The notes under the pieces: model-generated | The model's input: the letters and a program-made list of their open reading frames with translations, nothing else | Told to the model about the DNA's origin: nothing | Database searches by the model: none | Shown here: in pieces, positions 17,209-25,584 of the stretch | Numbering within the stretch: position 1 is the stretch's first letter | How the letters are laid out: the number at the start of each line of letters is the position of its first letter | Position numbers and translations under genes: made by a program | Assembly (NCBI RefSeq): GCF_034006665.1 | Contig: NZ_JAVESI010000002.1 | Location: 98,993 to 162,992, forward strand | Direction of reading: 5' to 3' | Origin: Trichloromonas sp034006665 | GTDB lineage: Bacteria > Desulfobacterota > Desulfuromonadia > Desulfuromonadales > Trichloromonadaceae | DNA: 64,000 nucleotides

Positions 17209-17946
17209 ATGAAAACCATCCGTTTGACCATCGAATATGACGGCACCGCTTATGTCGGCTGGCAGATCCAGGCCAACGGCACGGCCGTGCAGCAGGTGCT
17301 GGAAGAAGCCCTGGCGAAGGTGCTTGGCCATACCGTGCGCCTCACTTCGTCGGGGCGCACCGATGCCGGGGTCCATGCCCGGGGGATGGTGGCCCATTTT
17401 CGTACCGAGCGCGAACTGCCGATGAGCGCCTATCGCGAAGGACTGAACTGCCTGCTGCCACCGGATATCGCCGTGTGCGCGGCGGTCGAGGCAGCGGGCG
17501 GGTTTCACGCCCGTTTCGACGCCCGGGGCAAATGGTATCGCTACACCCTGCACACTGCGTCGGTACGTTCCCCCCTGGCGGCGCGATATGCCTGGCATGT
17601 GCCCCGCCCCCTCGACGAGGAGCGCATGCGTCAGGGGGCGGAACTGCTGGTGGGGCGCCACGACTTCGCCGCTTTTCGCACTTCGGGTTGCGATGCCGTG
17701 ACCACGGTGCGGGAAATGCGTTCGGTGGAGCTCGTGCGGGATGGCGAGCTGTTGCATATCGACGTCCGGGGGACCGCCTTTCTCCGTAACATGGTGCGGA
17801 TCATGGCCGGCACCCTGGTGGAAATCGGCTGGGGCAAGATGGATCTCGATGAGCTTGCCGGGGTGCTGCGTGCGGAACCGGGGTTGCGCGCGGGGCGCAC
17901 CGCTCCGCCGCAGGGGCTCTGCCTGATGGAAGTGCGTTACGAATGA
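17209..17946 (+). CDS. truA: tRNA pseudouridine(38-40) synthase
   Basis: 245 aa. Converts U38-U40 in the anticodon stem of many tRNAs to pseudouridine. Catalytic Asp52 in SGRTDAGVHA, N-terminal IEYDGTAYVGWQ, and the C-terminal FLRNMVRIMAGTLVEIG are all present. Length is normal. It follows the EcfT gene by 26 bp and is probably in the same transcript, ended by the hairpin just behind its stop. Confidence 0.96.
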   Translation: MKTIRLTIEYDGTAYVGWQIQANGTAVQQVLEEALAKVLGHTVRLTSSGRTDAGVHARGMVAHFRTERELPMSAYREGLNCLLPPDIAVCAAVEAAGGFHARFDARGKWYRYTLHTASVRSPLAARYAWHVPRPLDEERMRQGAELLVGRHDFAAFRTSGCDAVTTVREMRSVELVRDGELLHIDVRGTAFLRNMVRIMAGTLVEIGWGKMDLDELAGVLRAEPGLRAGRTAPPQGLCLMEVRYE

Positions 17947-17948
17947 CG

Positions 17949-17974
17949 GGGTCATGAACGCCCCTTTTTTTGTG
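17949..17974 (+). terminator. Terminator after truA
   Basis: A short GGGGT/GCCCC hairpin with a T7 run just after the truA stop. Confidence 0.6.
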
Positions 17975-18004
17975 CGGGATATGAGGTCTTCGAACCGGTA
18001 GGAA

Positions 18005-18757
18005 TCAGCTTCGCGATGCCGAAGGCTTGAGGGTCTCCGGTAAATCGAGTTCGGTGCGATCCAGTTCGTTGCGGATCCGTTCTTCCTCGACGCCGATGGT
18101 CTTGAACAGGCCGTTCACCGTCTGTTGGGTGACATAGTCGACGAGATCGACTTGCGGTTCGTCGAAGGTCGGCGGCGCAGCCGGATCGACTTCCCGCACT
18201 TTCTGTTGGGCGTGGAGCGCGGTCAGAAGTTGCCCGTACTGGGCGAGGCCGTTATTTTTCGTCAGGGACTCCATGACCACCGGGGCCAGGGTTTCCTTGA
18301 GCTTGCTTTCGGTCTGCTCTTTCAGATAGTCGGTGGCGGCGGTTTTTCCCGCGTCGAGCAGGCCCCGCGCCCGAATGGTATTGATCTGGTCGAGGGTGGA
18401 GAGAAGGATTGGGACGGCGCCGGGTACGGCGGTTTCCGCCGCCCGGTTCATGGCCAGCAACAGCGGGTTGACATCGGGCTTGGCCTGGATATCGCGAATC
18501 AGACCGAGGGCGAGATTTACCGGCGGCGGCAAGAGGATGCGAACCAGCGGGTTGTCCAGGTATCCGCCGGGGCCGGCCAGTTCGTTTGCCGCTAGCCGGA
18601 TGCCCTGACCCAGTCCTTTGACCAGCTGCCTGGCCAGGTTGTTCCGGAACGTGTCTTCGGCAAAATGGGAAATCCCCGATTTCATCCGGTCGAGGGGATC
18701 GCCGCCGCAGGAAGTGAGCAGGGTCAGGGCGAGGAGGCAGGCGACGAGGGCACGCAT
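18005..18757 (-). CDS. DUF4197-like lipoprotein
   Basis: 250 aa from ATG 18757; the longer in-frame ORF to 18940 is not credible. Signal peptide with lipobox LLTSC (Cys about 17), so a membrane-anchored lipoprotein. The body matches my recollection of DUF4197: LPPPVNLALGLIR, NRAAETAVPGAVPIL, GKTAATDYLKEQT, VDYVTQQTVNGLF and EEERIRN. Family function is unknown. The C-terminus is rich in Leu/Pro. It is the second of two same-strand genes below a CpxR-like site. Confidence 0.75.
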   Translation of the reverse strand: MRALVACLLALTLLTSCGGDPLDRMKSGISHFAEDTFRNNLARQLVKGLGQGIRLAANELAGPGGYLDNPLVRILLPPPVNLALGLIRDIQAKPDVNPLLLAMNRAAETAVPGAVPILLSTLDQINTIRARGLLDAGKTAATDYLKEQTESKLKETLAPVVMESLTKNNGLAQYGQLLTALHAQQKVREVDPAAPPTFDEPQVDLVDYVTQQTVNGLFKTIGVEEERIRNELDRTELDLPETLKPSASRS

Positions 18758-18940
18758 GATGGAGACTCCGAAAGCGAGAGGGTGGGGATTTTCGACGGCG
18801 GGGATTCTAGCACTGCTTACGGCAAAAGAGGAGAGGGATTTCCGGAGTTCGCGTCTGGGGGTTCTGGGGGGCGTTGGGTTCCCCCCCCAGTCGCGTTGAC
18901 AAGGCGAGGCGACTGGGGGGAAGAGCCGGCGTTTGGGCAT

Positions 18941-19591
18941 TCAGGAAATGACGTTTAGTCGGGAAAAGATGTTTTGTTGATTTCCGCTGTCGCTGCCCGT
19001 CAAGGTGTCGAGCAGGCTCTGCATCGGATCTTCCATGTTCATGCCGTAGGCGGCCGTGGCCTGCTCCATGGGCGGTGGCGACGCGAGGTCTTGCATGAGA
19101 CCGGGCCATTCGTCCTCGTCGAGAGAACCGCTGGCGTCGGCATCGTAGTTCGCCAGGGTTTCTTCCCCGTCGAGGCTGGAGCTGGTCAGATCTGCTATTT
19201 TATCCAGCAGGGTGGTCAGTTCGGTTTCGTCGATGCTGCTGTCGCCGCTACTATCCACCGCGCTGAACATTTCGTAGGCACCCATGGCCTGGCCCACGGG
19301 CGGCGGCGGTGGCCGGAAACCACTTTCTTCCATCAGACTCTTGAGTTCCTGTTGGTCGAGTACGCCGTCGCTGTTGGCGTCGAAGGTGGTGAGCGCCTCT
19401 TCGGCGTCGATGGTCGTGCCCGATTTTTCCGCCATTTTTTCCAGCAGGCCGGACAGCTCGGTCTGATCGACGCCGCCGTCGGCGTTGCTGTCCACCTTGT
19501 TGAAAAACTCTTTCGGGTCGGGCCGTTGTTTCGCGCTTTGCAGCGCCGTGAGACTCTGGTAACCGCTGGTTCCGCTGATGCCACCGATCAT
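18941..19591 (-). CDS. EF-hand calcium-binding protein
   Basis: 216 aa from ATG 19591 (GGAGG 6 bp upstream). Four canonical 12-residue EF loops in two pairs: DSNADGGVDQTE, DANSDGVLDQQE, DSSGDSSIDETE and DADASGSLDEDE, with ELxxLL helices between. Each pair is followed by a Pro-rich spacer (RPPPPPVGQAMGAYE; SPPPMEQATAAYG), showing internal duplication. No signal peptide is obvious (MIGGISGTSGYQS start), although the N-terminus resembles exported surface-associated EF-hand proteins. Similar proteins are annotated XopAW-like. A perfect GTAAC-N5-GTAAC repeat lies 100 bp upstream. Confidence 0.88.
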   Translation of the reverse strand: MIGGISGTSGYQSLTALQSAKQRPDPKEFFNKVDSNADGGVDQTELSGLLEKMAEKSGTTIDAEEALTTFDANSDGVLDQQELKSLMEESGFRPPPPPVGQAMGAYEMFSAVDSSGDSSIDETELTTLLDKIADLTSSSLDGEETLANYDADASGSLDEDEWPGLMQDLASPPPMEQATAAYGMNMEDPMQSLLDTLTGSDSGNQQNIFSRLNVIS

Positions 19592-19690
19592 GGTCAACCT
19601 CCTGGTCGTGAGTTCGAAGACCGTTGCCTTCCCTGACAGGCTTTTCGGCTGTTCGGAAAAATGGATTTATTGGAGTCGGGTTGAAAAATC

Positions 19691-19705
19691 GTAACGGTTT
19701 GTAAC
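19691..19705. promoter_or_regulatory. CpxR-like box upstream of the EF-hand gene
   Basis: GTAAC-GGTTT-GTAAC, a perfect direct repeat with 10-bp period, matching the CpxR consensus GTAAA-N5-GTAAA except for the last base of each half. It is 100 bp upstream of the EF-hand start on the minus strand. Confidence 0.5.
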
Positions 19706-20031
19706 GCAGGACCGGGCCGCTTCAATCCAGGTAATCAAGATGGAGATTTTCGCGACCTTGGCAACCACGCCCATGGCGGCTTCCAGCGCCAGTTCCGCCT
19801 GCGAAATGTCGGTGGCGACGCTGATCTGGCCAGCGTCGCGGTTGTTGAGCTTTTCAGTAAACCACTGGCTCTGCCGGTGTGTTTTTGGTTGGTGGCAAAA
19901 CCTATTTTGATTGGTGTCAATCTCCAGCCAAGGGGCCAATGAAGGGTCTCCCCCTTTGAAAAAGGGGGAACACAGGTGGCAAGCGGAAGATCAGGGTGGA
20001 ATGACGGGCTGGTTGAACGGCGTCAATCCGT
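19706..20031. other. Intergenic region without convincing gene
   Basis: A 90-codon minus-strand frame (19667-19939, TTG start) has no ribosome-binding site and no recognised family. A perfect 8-bp hairpin CCCCCTTT/AAAGGGGG (19950-19957 with 19961-19968) lies between the efflux operon end and the EF-hand promoter. It lacks a T-tract; it may still end the efflux transcript. Confidence 0.5.
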
Positions 20032-21237
20032 TCATTCGTGGCGCAAGGCGTCGATGGGATCGAGGCTGGCGGCGCGCCGGGCCGGGAAGTAGCCGAAGAT
20101 GATGCCGACGGCGGCGGAGAAGAGGAAAGCGACGAACATGATGCCGCCGTTGAAGACGAAGGGAATGTTGAGGATCCGGGTCAACGTGACCGACCCGGCG
20201 ATGGCGGTCAGGATGCCGATGAGGCCGCCCAAAGAGGAGAGGACCACCGCTTCCACCAAGAACTGCATCAGCACTTCCCGTTCCAAGGCGCCGATGGCCA
20301 GGCGGATGCCAATCTCCCGGGTGCGTTCGGTGACCGAAACCAGCATGATGTTCATGATGCCGACCCCGCCGACCAGCAGACTCACCGCCGCCACCGCGCT
20401 GAGCAGGGCGGTCAGGGTCTGGGTGGTGCTGGTGAGCATCTTGGCGATTTCCTTCATGTCCATCACCTGAAAGTCGTCGTCTTCGAGAGTGGAGACGCGG
20501 CGCCGCTTGCGCATCAGCTCGATGATGTCTTCCTTGGCTTTTTCGGTAGAAGCGCTGTCGCGAACAGAGACCTGGATCAACTTGACGTCCCGGTTGCCGG
20601 TGATTCGCCGTTGCAGGGTCCGCAGGGGGAGGACGATGATGTCGTCCTGATCCTGGCCCATGGTCGATTGCCCCTTGGCGGCCAGCAGGCCGACCACCTG
20701 GCAGGAGATTTTACCGAGCCGGATCTTGTTGCCGATGGGGTCCGTGGTGTCGAACAGCTCCTTACGCACGGTTTCGCCGATTACGCACACCGCCTTGCCC
20801 GCCCGCAGTTCGGTGTCGGCGAATTCCCGACCCGTATGGAGCTTCCAGTTGCGCACCTGAAAATAGGGATTGGTGGTGCCGGTGGCCTGGGTCGACCAGT
20901 TCTTGTGGCCGAAGACGGCGGTCACGGCGCTGGAGTCGGCCGGGGCCACGGCGGCGACGTTGGGGATTGCGGCGGCGATGGCGACGGCGTCGTCCAGATC
21001 GAAGGGCGCGGCGGCGGATTCGGTGCCCGGTCCCATCCGCTGGCCGGGGGTGACCATCAGCAGATTGCTGCCGAGGCTGGCGATCTGTTCGCGCACCTGG
21101 GCGGTGGCGCCGCCGCCGAGGGTGACCATGACGATGACCGCCGCCACGCCGATGATGATTCCCAGCATCGTTAGCAACGAGCGCAGGACGTTGCGGCGGA
21201 TTTCCCGGATGGCCAGCAGCAGGGTGTTCCACATCAT
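20032..21237 (-). CDS. macB: MacB-type ABC transporter permease
   Basis: 401 aa. N-terminal transmembrane helix after LLLAIREIRRNVLRSLLTMLG, a large periplasmic MacB core domain (about 45-245), then three C-terminal helices with the FtsX signature VGGVGIMNIMLVSVTERTREIGIRLAIGA and FGYFPARRAASLDPIDALRHE. Unlike E. coli MacB, the ATPase is a separate gene, overlapping its start by 1 bp. MacB works as a mechanotransmitter driving MacA-TolC rather than as a through-membrane pump. It exports peptides, macrolide-type drugs or lipids. Confidence 0.9.
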   Translation of the reverse strand: MMWNTLLLAIREIRRNVLRSLLTMLGIIIGVAAVIVMVTLGGGATAQVREQIASLGSNLLMVTPGQRMGPGTESAAAPFDLDDAVAIAAAIPNVAAVAPADSSAVTAVFGHKNWSTQATGTTNPYFQVRNWKLHTGREFADTELRAGKAVCVIGETVRKELFDTTDPIGNKIRLGKISCQVVGLLAAKGQSTMGQDQDDIIVLPLRTLQRRITGNRDVKLIQVSVRDSASTEKAKEDIIELMRKRRRVSTLEDDDFQVMDMKEIAKMLTSTTQTLTALLSAVAAVSLLVGGVGIMNIMLVSVTERTREIGIRLAIGALEREVLMQFLVEAVVLSSLGGLIGILTAIAGSVTLTRILNIPFVFNGGIMFVAFLFSAAVGIIFGYFPARRAASLDPIDALRHE

Positions 21238-21956
21238 CAGACGTTCCTCCCGTTGCTTTGCGCCAGGCCGTCGCGAAAACGGATGGTGCGCGAGGCGAAG
21301 TCGGCCATATCCGGTTCGTGGGTGACCATGACGATGGTGATGCCTTTGTCCCGGTTCAAGGCGGTGAGCAGTTCCATGATTTCGATGCCGCGCGCCGAGT
21401 CGAGGTTGCCGGTCGGTTCATCGGCCAGCAGGACCTTGGGATCGGTGACGATGGCGCGGGCAATGGCCACCCGTTGCTGCTGCCCTCCGGAGAGCTCACT
21501 CGGCGTGTGGCCGGCCCAGCCGCCGAGTCCCACTGTTTCCAGCGCCCGCATCGCCCTAGCGTGCCGCTGCTGGGCCGGCATACCCCGGTACACCAAGGGC
21601 AGTTCCACGTTTTCCAGGGCCGAGGTGCGGTTGAGCAAGTTGAACCCCTGAAAGACGAAGCCGAGATAGTGCCGTCGCAGCAGCGCCCTCCGGTTGCGCG
21701 GCAGCGCCCCGACCTCGACTCCCTCGAAGAGATAGCAGCCCGAGGTTGGCGTGTCGAGGCAGCCGAGAATGTTCATGCAGGTCGATTTTCCGGAACCGCT
21801 GGGGCCCATAACGGCGACGAAGTCACCCCGCTCGATGCGCAGATCGATGCCGCGCAGGGCCTGCATGCTGGCCTGCCCCTGGCCGTAGGTTTTGACCACC
21901 CCCTGCAGTTCGATCAACGGCGGCGGGGCGGCTGTTGGTGAGGATGGGGTTTTCAT
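21237..21956 (-). CDS. MacB/LolD-type ABC transporter ATPase
   Basis: 239 aa. Walker A GPSGSGKS (about 51-58), Q-loop FVFQGFNL, ABC signature LSGGQQQRVAIARA, Walker B VLLADEPTGNLD, H-loop MVTHE. Full-length single ABC domain of the MacB/LolD/FtsE subfamily. It overlaps the permease by 1 bp and the adaptor by 4 bp, so the three are made stoichiometrically. Confidence 0.94.
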   Translation of the reverse strand: MKTPSSPTAAPPPLIELQGVVKTYGQGQASMQALRGIDLRIERGDFVAVMGPSGSGKSTCMNILGCLDTPTSGCYLFEGVEVGALPRNRRALLRRHYLGFVFQGFNLLNRTSALENVELPLVYRGMPAQQRHARAMRALETVGLGGWAGHTPSELSGGQQQRVAIARAIVTDPKVLLADEPTGNLDSARGIEIMELLTALNRDKGITIVMVTHEPDMADFASRTIRFRDGLAQSNGRNV

Positions 21957-23254
21957 GCGCCGCCTTCCTCGGCGCCGGTGATGACCGCCGTGCCCGGTTG
22001 CAGGGGGCCGTCGACGATCTCGGTTTTCAGGCCGTCGGTGAGGCCGGTCGTCACCTCGACGGCCGCCGGCTGGCCGTCACGCAGAATCCAGAGCTGTCGC
22101 CGGCCGGGGGCAGGCGCGGCCGTCGCCGGTTTTTTCTCCGGGTGGGTCGGCGGGTGGGGGAGGATTTTGCCGAGCAGGCTGTTTTTTTGTTGTGTGGTTT
22201 GGGCCGGTGCCGAGGCGGCGGGGGTGAAGCGCAGGGCAGCGTTGGGCACCAGCAGGATGTTATCCCGCTTTTCGACGGTGATGTCGGCGGTGGCGGTCAT
22301 CCCCGGACGGAGCGCCAGGTCGGCGTTGTCGACGTCGAGCACGGTTTTGTAAGTGACCACGCCGTCCTCGTTATCGGCCCCGTAGCGGACCTGGACGGCG
22401 CGAGCCGGGAAGGTCCGGGCAGGGTAGGCGTCGACGGTGAAGACGGCCTCTTGGCCCGCCTTGACCGAGCCGACGTCGGCTTCGTCCACGTCCACCTGTA
22501 GTTCCATGCGGGCGAGATCCTCGGCCAGGGTGAAGAGCACCGGCGCTTCGAGCGAGGCGGCCACGGTCTGGCCCGGCTCCACCGAACGTTCGAGGACGAT
22601 GCCGTTGATCGGCGAGACGATGGTCGATTTGCTCAGATCGGTCCGGATTTCCTCCAGGGTCGCCCGCGCCTGCGCGACCGCGGCCGTGGCGCCGGCTTCG
22701 TCGGCCAGCGCCTTGGACAGTTCGGCTTCGGCGCTGTCCAGATCCTGTGGCGCCGGTACTTTCCCACCGGACAGTTCCCGCGCCTGGCGCAGACGCTCCA
22801 GATTGCTCCGCGCGACCTTGGCCGTGGCCTGGGTTTGCAGCACTTTGGCCTTGGCCGATTCGAGGGCGGCTTCGGACTGGAGAATCTGGGTGTTCAGTTT
22901 GGTGACGTCCAGTTTGGCCAGAACCTGGCCGACCTTGACTCGATCATTGTAGTCGACAGCGACGCTGGCGACGATCCCCGAAAGTTCGCTTCCCACTTCC
23001 ACTTCGTTGGTCGGGGCCAGGTTGCCGGTGGCGGTTACGGTGACGGCGAGATTGCCCTGTTCGATGGGGGCAGTCTGGTAGCGCAGGATGATCCGTTCCG
23101 TTCGCCCCGGCCAGAGAAGGGCGGCAATCGCGATGGGGATCACCAGCGCCAGCCAGAAATACCAACGCTTCCAGAACGATTTGGAAGCGGCGCCTGCGAG
23201 GCCGAGGGTTTCGCGAATCTTTTCGCCGGACGATGCTTGGCTTGTATTTTTCAA
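21953..23254 (-). CDS. macA: MacA/HlyD-type periplasmic adaptor
   Basis: 433 aa from TTG 23254, chosen because AGGAGG lies 7 bp upstream and the stop of the preceding gene overlaps it (TTGA). The longer frame is antisense-like noise. One N-terminal membrane helix (about 33-50), barrel-sandwich lipoyl halves around a coiled-coil hairpin (about 115-195), beta-barrel and membrane-proximal domains (RPGMTATADITVEKRDNILLVP). A low-complexity Pro/Ala/Gln insert follows the NAALRF segment. It links the inner-membrane pump to the outer-membrane factor encoded just upstream. Confidence 0.9.
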   Translation of the reverse strand: MKNTSQASSGEKIRETLGLAGAASKSFWKRWYFWLALVIPIAIAALLWPGRTERIILRYQTAPIEQGNLAVTVTATGNLAPTNEVEVGSELSGIVASVAVDYNDRVKVGQVLAKLDVTKLNTQILQSEAALESAKAKVLQTQATAKVARSNLERLRQARELSGGKVPAPQDLDSAEAELSKALADEAGATAAVAQARATLEEIRTDLSKSTIVSPINGIVLERSVEPGQTVAASLEAPVLFTLAEDLARMELQVDVDEADVGSVKAGQEAVFTVDAYPARTFPARAVQVRYGADNEDGVVTYKTVLDVDNADLALRPGMTATADITVEKRDNILLVPNAALRFTPAASAPAQTTQQKNSLLGKILPHPPTHPEKKPATAAPAPGRRQLWILRDGQPAAVEVTTGLTDGLKTEIVDGPLQPGTAVITGAEEGGA

Positions 23255-24687
23255 AGAGTATCCTCCTGATGAGAGGCGGCGTTTGCCGGTAATGCGTTCC
23301 AGCCGCCGCCCAGAACTTTGTACAGACGCACGAGATTGATCATGACCTGCCCTTGGCTTTCGGCCAGTTGTTGCTGCAAACTGAGCTGTGAGCGTTCGGT
23401 TTCCAGGACGGTCAGATAGTCGATCAGCCCCGCCTGGTATTGCATGCTCGCCAGTTCCGCCGCCCGCTCGGCGGCCTGGGTCGCCAGATCGAGTAAAGCG
23501 TGGCGTTTCTGCTCGTCGGCGTAGGCGGTCAGGGCGTTTTCCACCTCCCGCAGGGCACCGAGAACCGTCGCCTGGTAGGTGAGCAGGGCCTGCTCCTGCA
23601 GTTCGCTCTGGATAGCGATGTTCTGGCGGATGCGGTCGGCGTCGAATAGGTTCCAACTGATTCCCGGCGCGATCCGCCAGGTGCGGTTGCTTGCGGTAAA
23701 GAACTTGCCGGACGACAGGGCATCCAGCCCGATGGAACCAGACAGGTTGAACTTGGGATAGAGTTCGGCCGTGGCCACCCCCACGGTGGCGGTCTGGGCG
23801 GCCAGTTCCCGCTCGGCCTTGCGGATGTCGGGGCGCTGCCGCAAGGTTTCCGCCGGCACCCCGACTGCCACTTCCGCTGGCGGGTTAGGGATGGGTCGCG
23901 TTTCGGCCAACAGATTATTCAATGAGCCGGGAGGTACGCCTAGCAGTACGGCGAGGGCGTTTTCCGCCTGTATCAGCGAGGTTTTCAGGTCGGGGAGCTG
24001 GGATCGGGTCTGCTCCAGGTTGGCGCGGGCCTGTTCTACGTCGAGGTGGCCGATCTGGCCGGCCTCGGCACGCCAGCGCACGATGGCGAAGGTTTCGCTC
24101 AGAGAGGCGAGGTTCTTTTCGACCACCTCGATCCGGGCCTGATAAGTGCGCAGATCGAGGTAGTCGAGGGCCACGTCGCCGAGCAGGGAAACCAGCACGT
24201 CGTCCAGATCCGCCTCGCCGGATGCCACCCCAGCGTCGGCGGCTTCCACCGCACGTCGACGGCCACCGAAGAGATCCACCTCCCAACCGGCGTCGAGTCC
24301 GAGCTGATAGAGATTGTTCAACGCTCCGGAATCGCTGGTCCGGGCGCGGCTGAAGGAACTGGTAGCGTCGACCGTCGGCGCGAGGTCGGCTTGTTTCCCG
24401 CCGCGTTCGGCGCGGGCCTGGCGCAGCCGGGATTGGGCCCGGCGCAGGTCGAGGTTGCCGGCGACCGCTTGCTTGACGAGTTCGGTCAGCAGCGGATCAT
24501 CGAAGGCGCGCCACCACTCGGCCAGCGCCTCGGGATGGGCGGCCGGGGTGACGCCGTTTCCCAGCGTGGCGTGCCAGTGTTCGGGCACCTTTGATTCCGG
24601 AGCCCGGTAATCTGGCCCGACCGCCGCGCAACCGGCCAGCCAGAGCCAGGCCAGGGTCGGCAGGAAAATTCCGGTCTTTGTCGTCAT
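23251..24687 (-). CDS. TolC/NodT-type outer-membrane efflux lipoprotein
   Basis: 478 aa. Lipobox LAGC (Cys about 20) followed by VGPDYRAPES, the standard NodT start. Two outer-membrane efflux repeats with long helices: LRRAQSRLRQARAERGG, ELYPKFNLSGSIG, LLTYQATVLGALREVENAL, QYQAGLIDYLTVLETERSQL. It forms the exit duct for the MacAB complex. It overlaps the adaptor gene by 4 bp and starts 27 bp after the response-regulator stop. Confidence 0.92.
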   Translation of the reverse strand: MTTKTGIFLPTLAWLWLAGCAAVGPDYRAPESKVPEHWHATLGNGVTPAAHPEALAEWWRAFDDPLLTELVKQAVAGNLDLRRAQSRLRQARAERGGKQADLAPTVDATSSFSRARTSDSGALNNLYQLGLDAGWEVDLFGGRRRAVEAADAGVASGEADLDDVLVSLLGDVALDYLDLRTYQARIEVVEKNLASLSETFAIVRWRAEAGQIGHLDVEQARANLEQTRSQLPDLKTSLIQAENALAVLLGVPPGSLNNLLAETRPIPNPPAEVAVGVPAETLRQRPDIRKAERELAAQTATVGVATAELYPKFNLSGSIGLDALSSGKFFTASNRTWRIAPGISWNLFDADRIRQNIAIQSELQEQALLTYQATVLGALREVENALTAYADEQKRHALLDLATQAAERAAELASMQYQAGLIDYLTVLETERSQLSLQQQLAESQGQVMINLVRLYKVLGGGWNALPANAASHQEDTL

Positions 24688-24713
24688 ATTCCGATTCCGA
24701 AAGAGCTAGCCGG

Positions 24714-25433
24714 TCAGCCTTGCCAGGCGCTGTTACCGGCGAAGAGATAACCCGCTCCTCGCACGGTCTTGAGGTAACGAGGTTCGAAGGGATCGTCGCC
24801 GAGTTTTTGGCGGATGCGCGAAACGTAAATATCGATGGAGCGGTCGTAACCGTTGTATTCGGCGTTGTAGAGAAACCTGTGAATGGCGTCGCGGCTGACT
24901 ATCTTGCCGGCATGGCCGGCGAGATAGTGGAGGAGATCGAATTCCCGGGAAGTGAAGCAGACCGTTTTCCCTTCGAGTTTCACCTCCCGGCGGCCGGCGT
25001 CGATGGCTAGGGCGCCCTGAACGATGGCGCGGCCGTTGCCTCCTTCGGTCAGCTTCTTCCGGCGCAGCAGGGCACGCACCCGCGCCAGGAACAGGGGGGG
25101 ATTCACCGGTTTGCAGAGGAAATCGTCGGCGCCCAGTTCCAGGCCGAGAATCTGAAACATCTCGTCCTCGCAGGTGGCCAACAACATGATCGGTCCCCGG
25201 AACCGGGAGCGCGTCTCGTGACAGAGGGTGATGCCATCCAGCGGCGGAACCCGGACATCCAGCAGCAGCATCACCCAGTTTTCGTCGCCAAGGGCCTCGG
25301 CGCGAAACTCTCTTAACGACGAGCAGGCGATGGCGAAGCCGTCTTCACGCAGGCAGGCCGTGAGCGAAGCGATCGACTCAGCGTCTTCCGTCAGCAGCAA
25401 AATCGATTTTTCCGATAGCGTTTTTTCCGTCAT
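24714..25433 (-). CDS. OmpR-family response regulator heading the efflux operon
   Basis: 239 aa from ATG 25433. Receiver domain with phospho-Asp in LLLDVRVPPLDG, Lys in DDFLCKPVNP, and an unusual acidic pocket (LLLTEDAES rather than a DD pair). Winged-helix C-terminus: ICFTSREFDLLHYLAG-type helix and SIDIYVSRIRQKLG recognition helix, wing ending KTVRGAGYLF. No kinase gene follows in this operon; the nearest is the CpxA-like one on the far side of the IS66 element. AGGAGGGAG is 14 bp upstream of the start, in front of a tiny ATG-GTC-GCA-TGA frame overlapping it. Confidence 0.88.
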   Translation of the reverse strand: MTEKTLSEKSILLLTEDAESIASLTACLREDGFAIACSSLREFRAEALGDENWVMLLLDVRVPPLDGITLCHETRSRFRGPIMLLATCEDEMFQILGLELGADDFLCKPVNPPLFLARVRALLRRKKLTEGGNGRAIVQGALAIDAGRREVKLEGKTVCFTSREFDLLHYLAGHAGKIVSRDAIHRFLYNAEYNGYDRSIDIYVSRIRQKLGDDPFEPRYLKTVRGAGYLFAGNSAWQG

Positions 25434-25562
25434 GCGACCATTGTTCTCCCTCCTGTGCCTTTGTCGTTGCGTCATTCTTTTCGACGACTTGTCGGAAACC
25501 GCCGCATCCCCTTTGTCCGCGGTCCGCCCCCATGCGGTTTATCGACAATCGGTTGCGAACGT

Positions 25563-25577
25563 GTAACAAAAGGTAAA
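25563..25577. promoter_or_regulatory. CpxR-like box upstream of the response-regulator/efflux operon
   Basis: GTAAC-AAAAG-GTAAA, 10-bp period, 130 bp upstream of the response-regulator start and 8 bp outside the left end of the IS66 element. It fits the CpxR consensus in nine of ten half-site positions. Confidence 0.5.
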
Positions 25578-25584
25578 AACGTTG

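Noticed and set aside
19667..19939. 90-codon minus-strand ORF between the EF-hand gene and macB
   Set aside because: TTG start, no ribosome-binding site, no family recognised; the region carries a CpxR-like box and a hairpin instead.
20038..21174. 378-codon plus-strand ORF opposite the MacB permease; likewise 276-1154, 1422-2552, 2917-3726 and 60728-61939
   Set aside because: All mirror well-supported genes on the other strand and have Gly/Asp/Arg/His-rich shadow composition.
23255..23656. N-terminal extension of the MacA-like adaptor
   Set aside because: It overlaps the outer-membrane factor gene; the AGGAGG-TTG start at 23254 with TTGA coupling is far better.
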